From assembly GCA_009702325.1 (NCBI GenBank), contig WLID01000004.1:1-64000 (forward strand): 64,000 nt of DNA, read 5' to 3'. Each line of letters starts with the position of its first letter. Within the stretch, counting starts at the first letter, position 1. Below are positions 60,289 to 64,000 of the stretch, in pieces. The translations under genes and the position numbers were made by a program. The notes under the pieces were generated by a model that saw only the letters and a program-made list of their open reading frames with translations, was not told the DNA's origin and did no database searches. This stretch comes from Actinomycetota bacterium (GTDB taxonomy: Bacteria > Actinomycetota > Thermoleophilia > Gaiellales > Gaiellaceae).

Positions 60289-61023
60289 TTATTCGCCCAA
60301 CACAACCCGGATTCCTGCAGGGTCGTCGGTAACGATCCCGTCGACCCCAATTGCCGCAAAACGCGACGCAACCACCGGGTCATTCACCGTCCACGCGAAC
60401 ACCGCAATCCCACGCCGATGAGCGGCAAGCACCACCTTCGGCGAGATCATCGAATGATGCAACGCGAGCACATCTGCGCGCGAAATTGCCGCCAGAACCG
60501 GCAGGCGAACAGGCAGCACCGACCGCAGAGCAGCAGCGCCCACCCGCGTCACCGCACGCGGCCAATGAAGACGCGACACCGACAAGCGATCGCGTGGATA
60601 GCCAAGCGCACGCGGAACATCCGGGTTCGAGTGCACCAAGCGGCGCAGCGACGCAGGCCAGGTCGTCGACACAACCGACCGTCCCACCAGGTCGTGTTGC
60701 ATCAGGGCAGCAACAACTGCCCGCTCAATCCCCTCCGCCTTCATGTCGACATGCACAGCAACCCCCGATGCGGCAAGCAACGCCAACACCTCGTCAAGCG
60801 TCGGGGCATCGGACGCAAGCTCTGCCTCCGAATGACCAACACGCAGCGACGCGGTCACATCGAGCTCCGCAACGTCGGCGCCAGCCTCGATTGCAGCAGC
60901 GAACGCGGCAAGCGAATTGGGTGGCGCCACGAGGCACGCACCCCGATGCGCGATCACAAGCGGCCTTGTATTCGGACGACGGTGCACGCTGAACGGAAGC
61001 TGATCCATTCCCGCAGTCTGCAT
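60289..61023 (-). CDS. Glycerophosphodiester phosphodiesterase-like protein
   Basis: A 244-residue TIM-barrel GDPD family protein: AHRGACLVAPPNSLAAF (about 25-41, the HRG motif), AELDVTASLRVGHSE, HVDMKAEG and WTVNDP. The usual loop after ELD (with the second metal-binding histidine) is shortened, so activity could be altered. It would cleave glycerophosphodiesters. ATG 61023 has GGAGG upstream. Confidence 0.85.
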   Translation of the reverse strand: MQTAGMDQLPFSVHRRPNTRPLVIAHRGACLVAPPNSLAAFAAAIEAGADVAELDVTASLRVGHSEAELASDAPTLDEVLALLAASGVAVHVDMKAEGIERAVVAALMQHDLVGRSVVSTTWPASLRRLVHSNPDVPRALGYPRDRLSVSRLHWPRAVTRVGAAALRSVLPVRLPVLAAISRADVLALHHSMISPKVVLAAHRRGIAVFAWTVNDPVVASRFAAIGVDGIVTDDPAGIRVVLGE

Positions 61024-61053
61024 GCCGCCGACCTCCCACCGTCCAGAATCGAC

Positions 61054-61059
61054 TAGGCT
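61054..61059 (+). promoter_or_regulatory. TAGGCT -10 box, predicted leaderless start at 61067
   Basis: TAGGCT on the plus strand, seven bases before the ATG. Confidence 0.5.
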
Positions 61060-61066
61060 AAGCGAC

Positions 61067-61324
61067 ATGGCACGGTCTGCGAACCGCTCCGCGGCCATTC
61101 GACACGAGCCGCCTCACCTTGAAGAGGCGCCCTCACTCGACCCCTCCGCGATCGAACGGCGTTACCTCCTCGAGAAGGCTCGACGAGAAGCGCGCATGCT
61201 TTGCCACCACGACGCACGCAGCTCGAGCGCACGCTTTTGGGTCGTCATCGGAACACTGTTCCTGTTTACGGCTGTGCTGATCCTGCTCGTCTGGGCCGAC
61301 GTACAACGGACGTTCGGGATCTGA
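61067..61324 (+). CDS. Small C-terminally anchored membrane protein
   Basis: An 85-residue protein with a basic, helical N-terminal part and one hydrophobic helix (about 57-77, FWVVIGTLFLFTAVLILLVW). No family recognised. Divergent from the GDPD gene; followed after 29 bases by another membrane protein gene. Confidence 0.68.
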   Translation: MARSANRSAAIRHEPPHLEEAPSLDPSAIERRYLLEKARREARMLCHHDARSSSARFWVVIGTLFLFTAVLILLVWADVQRTFGI

Positions 61325-61341
61325 CACCGGCCCCGGCCCGT

Positions 61342-61347
61342 CATACT
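61342..61347 (+). promoter_or_regulatory. CATACT -10 box, predicted leaderless start at 61354
   Basis: CATACT on the plus strand, six bases before the ATG. Confidence 0.4.
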
Positions 61348-61353
61348 TCAGTA

Positions 61354-61839
61354 ATGGACGCACCCGACTTCTTCGACGCAAACTACGAACCGGTCACCGA
61401 CCACGACGGTGGCAGTGAAGGCCACCCGCTCGCAGCTGGCATCTGGGGTGCCGGTGAGCTGATCACGCGCGTCGGGGCAATCGTCCTCGCCCTCTCGGTG
61501 TTCATGGGTTGGTACGCCGGCCCCGGCACCGGCGTCACACTCTCGGTCATCGGCTGGCACACCGGCCTGATCGGCAAACTCGTGCTGCTTATCGGACTCG
61601 CGACACTTCTCGTCACCTCGTTGCAGCGCCTCGGACTCCGCCTGCCACCGACGATGCCCGAACCGCTCGTCGTCATTGGCCTCGGCGCACTCTCAACGGT
61701 GTTCATTCTGATTCGCGTGATCTCGATCCCTGACGCGGTACTACCCGCCGACGGTCGTGGCGTTGGCCTGTGGATCGCGCTCATCGCGTCGCTCACCGTG
61801 ATCGCTGGCGGGATCCTCCGCGCCGGCGACGAGCTCTAA
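61354..61839 (+). CDS. Hypothetical four-helix membrane protein
   Basis: A 161-residue protein with an acidic N-terminus and four hydrophobic helices (about 34-54, 68-86, 104-122, 137-155). No family recognised. Its stop overlaps that of the PAP2 gene. Confidence 0.72.
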   Translation: MDAPDFFDANYEPVTDHDGGSEGHPLAAGIWGAGELITRVGAIVLALSVFMGWYAGPGTGVTLSVIGWHTGLIGKLVLLIGLATLLVTSLQRLGLRLPPTMPEPLVVIGLGALSTVFILIRVISIPDAVLPADGRGVGLWIALIASLTVIAGGILRAGDEL

Positions 61840-62342
61840 CCCACCGCGACGTCGCGCCGGCGCACAAGCGCCAACACCGAAGCGCCAACGACGGCACCCC
61901 ACGCCGCACCCGCCACAACATCGGTTGGGAAGTGAACACCCACGTACAGCCGTGAGAGCGCAACCAACGCGGCAAGCGCAAACACCGCACCACGCAGGCG
62001 CGGCAGGAACGCAGCGACCACGATTGCGCACGCGAAACTCGTGGCCGCATGACCTGAGGGAAACGACGACGACGACGGTGTCGCCACGATCGTGTCCACG
62101 ACGGGACGCGAGCGATCCGTCACCGCCTTGATCGCGTCGGTCGAGAGCTCCGCAACACCATCGGCAAGCAGCACCACACCGAACAACGCCGGTCTCCGCA
62201 TCAGCACAGCTGCGACCGCCGCGAGCACGAGCCACACAATCCCGTACGTCGCGGAAAACGTCAGCGCCTTCACGAATGGGTCGAACGCATGCACACGGTT
62301 TCCCGCGATCCACTCTTCAAGCTGGCGATCCCACGCACCCAT
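61836..62342 (-). CDS. PAP2-family phosphatase
   Basis: A 168-residue membrane phosphatase with the three PAP2 motifs: KAVTDRSRP (about 72-80), PSGHAATS (about 94-101) and SRLYVGVHFPTDV (about 128-140). It would dephosphorylate lipid phosphates such as phosphatidate or undecaprenyl diphosphate. GACAAT lies six bases before ATG 62342. Confidence 0.9.
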   Translation of the reverse strand: MGAWDRQLEEWIAGNRVHAFDPFVKALTFSATYGIVWLVLAAVAAVLMRRPALFGVVLLADGVAELSTDAIKAVTDRSRPVVDTIVATPSSSSFPSGHAATSFACAIVVAAFLPRLRGAVFALAALVALSRLYVGVHFPTDVVAGAAWGAVVGASVLALVRRRDVAVG

Positions 62343-62348
62343 CGCACC

Positions 62349-62354
62349 ATTGTC
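62349..62354 (-). promoter_or_regulatory. GACAAT -10-like box of the PAP2 gene
   Basis: GACAAT on the minus strand, six bases before the ATG; weaker than the TANNNT boxes elsewhere. Confidence 0.35.
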
Positions 62355-62427
62355 GCCGCTTCACCCTGTACGCGGGAACGAAGCGGGCCACCAGACGCTC
62401 ACGCCCGATCTGCGCGGACGGAGCGCG

Positions 62428-62961
62428 CTAGCGCACAGCGAGGATCTGCCGAGCGCGCGCAACGAGCTCCTGCGGATCGAACGGCTTCCCGATCACACCG
62501 CGCGCACCTTGTGCTGCCGCGGCAGCAAGCGACGTCGAATCAAACTGACCGCTGAACAGGATCACGGGAATCGCCCCGTGGAGCTCCTGCATCCGACGCA
62601 ACATCTCCCAACCGTCGATGCCAGGCATCACCACATCGAGCAAGACAAGGTCGGGCGCAGATTCCTCGATCAGACCGAGAGCCTGAACCCCACTCTCAGC
62701 TTCCCGAACCACGTAACCCTCAACCTCAAGGCTGATCCGAAGGAACTCCCGCACACGGCTGTCGTCGTCGACGACCAGCACCTCAGGCTTGACGGCGACC
62801 TCACGATGCGTCGGCCCGGACTGCGATACAAACCGGTCGAGATCGTCCCGCCGATATCGGCGATGCCCGCCCGGCGTATAGAACGCCGGAACACGCCCGA
62901 CATCCGACCACTTTCTGATCGTCGACTGCGCGACTCCAAGGAACTGCGCCGCCTGGCCCAA
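62428..62961 (-). CDS. MerR/excisionase-type HTH fused to a receiver domain
   Basis: A protein of at least 177 residues. Residues 1-45 form a MerR/SinR-like winged helix (AAQFLGVAQSTIRKWSD, then GGHRRYRRDDLDRF), and residues 60-177 form a receiver domain with D65-D-D, phosphorylatable D109 (LVLLDVVMPGIDGW) and K (GKPF). The true N-terminus is unclear: coding-like codons (CLTLGQAAQ) extend upstream, and an ATG at 63026 is out of frame across an eight-G run (62980-62987). Confidence 0.82.
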   Translation of the reverse strand: MGQAAQFLGVAQSTIRKWSDVGRVPAFYTPGGHRRYRRDDLDRFVSQSGPTHREVAVKPEVLVVDDDSRVREFLRISLEVEGYVVREAESGVQALGLIEESAPDLVLLDVVMPGIDGWEMLRRMQELHGAIPVILFSGQFDSTSLAAAAAQGARGVIGKPFDPQELVARARQILAVR

Positions 62962-63126
62962 CGTAAGACAATCTGGCTGCCCCCCCCGGCGCCCCGCTTC
63001 GTGTTTCCAGGCGGGATCAAACTCATTGCCGTGTGAATCTACCCAACCCTGCGCCCTCTGGGCTATGGCCTCACAAAAGGTTCACGGACAGCGGGGGCAG
63101 CGCATCAGGTTCACATAGGTTTGGCA

Positions 63127-63396
63127 CTAGCCTGACGCAGGTTCGACTGTTTCTTGCGTGACGGCGCCCGCATCGGTCGTGACGGTCATCGTCACGGTGT
63201 GCTCAGCCGGAGCAATCGGCAGCGGCTCCAACGTCCGCACGAGCGTCTGCGTTCCCGCAGGCAACGGGTTGTCGTGCATCGCCTCCCCGAGCGCGAATCC
63301 GACCGCGAACAGCAGCCCCGCACCAACGATCGTGGCGACGACCGTCACCGTACGTCGGGATCGTCGCCGACGCGGCTGCGAGAACCCGATCGTCAC
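63127..63396 (-). CDS. Small membrane protein
   Basis: An 89-residue protein with an arginine-rich N-terminus and one transmembrane helix (about 17-36), then a hydrophilic, Thr/Val-rich outer segment. No family recognised. Coupled to the preceding gene by a GTGA overlap. Confidence 0.7.
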   Translation of the reverse strand: MTIGFSQPRRRRSRRTVTVVATIVGAGLLFAVGFALGEAMHDNPLPAGTQTLVRTLEPLPIAPAEHTVTMTVTTDAGAVTQETVEPASG

Positions 63397-63701
63397 GGGT
63401 GGTAATCCTGCGCGCCGCGTGCGTACAGATGGAAGGCCGCGTCGGTCACCGTTCCCACATCGGCCGCTGGGGGAGCTTCAGGGTCAATCGAGTCGACAAC
63501 GTCGCGCGCCCACCGGTCGGCCGCGCCATACTCCTCGGCCAGCTCGTGGAGCGTGTAGGTCGCGCCGAGTCGTTGCCGCAGCGCTGACGTGACTGCGTCG
63601 ACCTGACCGTGTAGCAGCCAGTAGCGGGTGCGATTGGCGCGTGTCGATTCGACCCGTCGGAGGCCGTCGTCCCACTGTTGCCGAGCGAGGTCGATATCCA
63701 C
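63393..63701 (-). CDS. Small helical hypothetical protein
   Basis: A 102-residue, mostly helical protein (MDIDLARQQWDDGLRRVEST, with AYTLHELAEEYGAADRW-like segment near 50-66). GTG 63701 has GAGG and a TATGAT box upstream. Located 10 bases after the DUF501 gene and coupled to the next gene, so probably an operon. Confidence 0.7.
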   Translation of the reverse strand: MDIDLARQQWDDGLRRVESTRANRTRYWLLHGQVDAVTSALRQRLGATYTLHELAEEYGAADRWARDVVDSIDPEAPPAADVGTVTDAAFHLYARGAQDYHP

Positions 63702-63711
63702 GGGGCCTCGA

Positions 63712-64000
63712 TCATAGAGCCGTGCAGCATCCTCCCTGCGGCCAGAGCTGTCCGGCGTCGGCAAGGATCCGATCGCCGAGTTCGTACGGCGGCGAAGCAA
63801 GAGCGAATGCGGCGTGCGCGTGCAGACACTTGAGGCTGCCTTCCCGCGCAGACCCGCCGATCCCTGTCGGCAGTTCAGGGCGGAGGGCACGCTGGGTCGC
63901 CTGTGCGGCTGCGAGGCTCTCTGCGAGCGCCGGGTCGTCACGGGAGGCCTGCGACCAGCGCTCGACCCCTCCGGATGCCTCAAGCCGGGAGATCTGTGCG
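63712..64000 (-). CDS. DUF501 domain protein, C-terminal part
   Basis: The last 95 residues of a gene that begins beyond the right edge. AQISRLEASGGVERWSQAS, LRPELPTGIGGS, KCLHAHAAFALASPPYELGDRI and PQGGCCT match the DUF501 C-terminus. In actinobacteria this gene often lies between an FtsB-type septum protein and an exopolyphosphatase gene; only the 3' side is visible. Several cysteines and histidines could bind metal. Confidence 0.88.
   Translation of the reverse strand, partial: AQISRLEASGGVERWSQASRDDPALAESLAAAQATQRALRPELPTGIGGSAREGSLKCLHAHAAFALASPPYELGDRILADAGQLWPQGGCCTAL

Noticed and set aside
63078..63115. Two AGGTTCAC direct repeats resembling a PHO box
   Set aside because: The spacing of about 29 bases does not fit the 11-base periodicity of actinobacterial PhoP boxes, and no phosphate genes are adjacent.

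Overview
The window is about 63 % GC, densely coded on both strands, and looks like the chromosome of an actinobacterium. The lineage Thermoleophilia (Solirubrobacterales/Gaiellales-like) is my inference. The evidence is an actinobacterial-type Cas9 N-terminus, the CysO/CysM/Mec cysteine route, MeaB, a DUF501 protein, an SCP2 protein, a WhiG/FliA-type sigma factor, a short RpoD, Lhr helicase, a LigD-type polymerase and a Gram-positive SOS box. No rRNA, prophage, complete transposon or CRISPR array is visible.

Layout. 1-540: start of a type II-C cas9 gene (minus strand, cut by the left edge), preceded by a candidate tracrRNA gene with its own promoter and terminator, then tRNA-Gly. 584-6.5 kb: RNase H, aldehyde dehydrogenase, small conserved proteins, an EF-G-like GTPase and a frameshifted FliA/WhiG sigma factor. 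6.58-12.4 kb: tRNA-Trp, several secreted proteins (Ser/Gly-repeat protein, DUF3089 lipoprotein, cytochrome c, G1-type peptidase), a short palindromic repeat element, and tatA. 12.5-16.9 kb: two membrane metalloproteases transcribed divergently from one shared -10 region, an M48 protein with a substituted zinc ligand and an unusual FtsH-like protease. 17-29.6 kb: cupin, MFS transporters, MBL-rhodanese protein, threonine ammonia-lyase/MeaB, HisC, GNAT, gamma-glutamyltransferase, flippase-like membrane protein. 29.8-32.2 kb: ftsZ overlapping parA. 33.5-40.5 kb: DNA repair block (Nei glycosylase, Lhr, HhH protein with SOS box, LigD-type polymerase). 42.2-43.1 kb: probable toxin-antitoxin pair. 43-47 kb: phosphatase, dipeptidase, PaiB-like protein, RpoD. 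48-50.7 kb: MoeZ-CysO-CysM-Mec operon. 50.9-57.5 kb: CorC-type membrane protein, radical SAM repair-like protein, response regulator, flavoprotein, ferredoxin. 57.4-60.2 kb: cytochrome c maturation/thioredoxin genes and an L,D-transpeptidase. 60.3-64 kb: phosphodiesterase, membrane proteins, PAP2 phosphatase, HTH-receiver protein and a DUF501 operon cut by the right edge.

Two genome-wide habits show up. First, more than twenty genes have a TANNNT box exactly 6-7 bases before the start codon, so many mRNAs are predicted to be leaderless. Second, convergent genes often end in overlapping stop codons within a CTAG tetranucleotide. Two copies of a roughly 163-bp element with inverted ends and a central hairpin sit between convergent genes at 18.8 and 45.9 kb; differences between the copies keep base pairing as G-U wobbles, which suggests a structured RNA.

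Best candidates for something new: the Cas9/tracrRNA locus at the left edge, the hybrid Phd/HicB-like antitoxin with a HicA-like partner, the dispersed structured element, and the paired membrane proteases. Start codons were chosen from Shine-Dalgarno or TANNNT context where visible. Family assignments are by motif recognition only; no database search was run.
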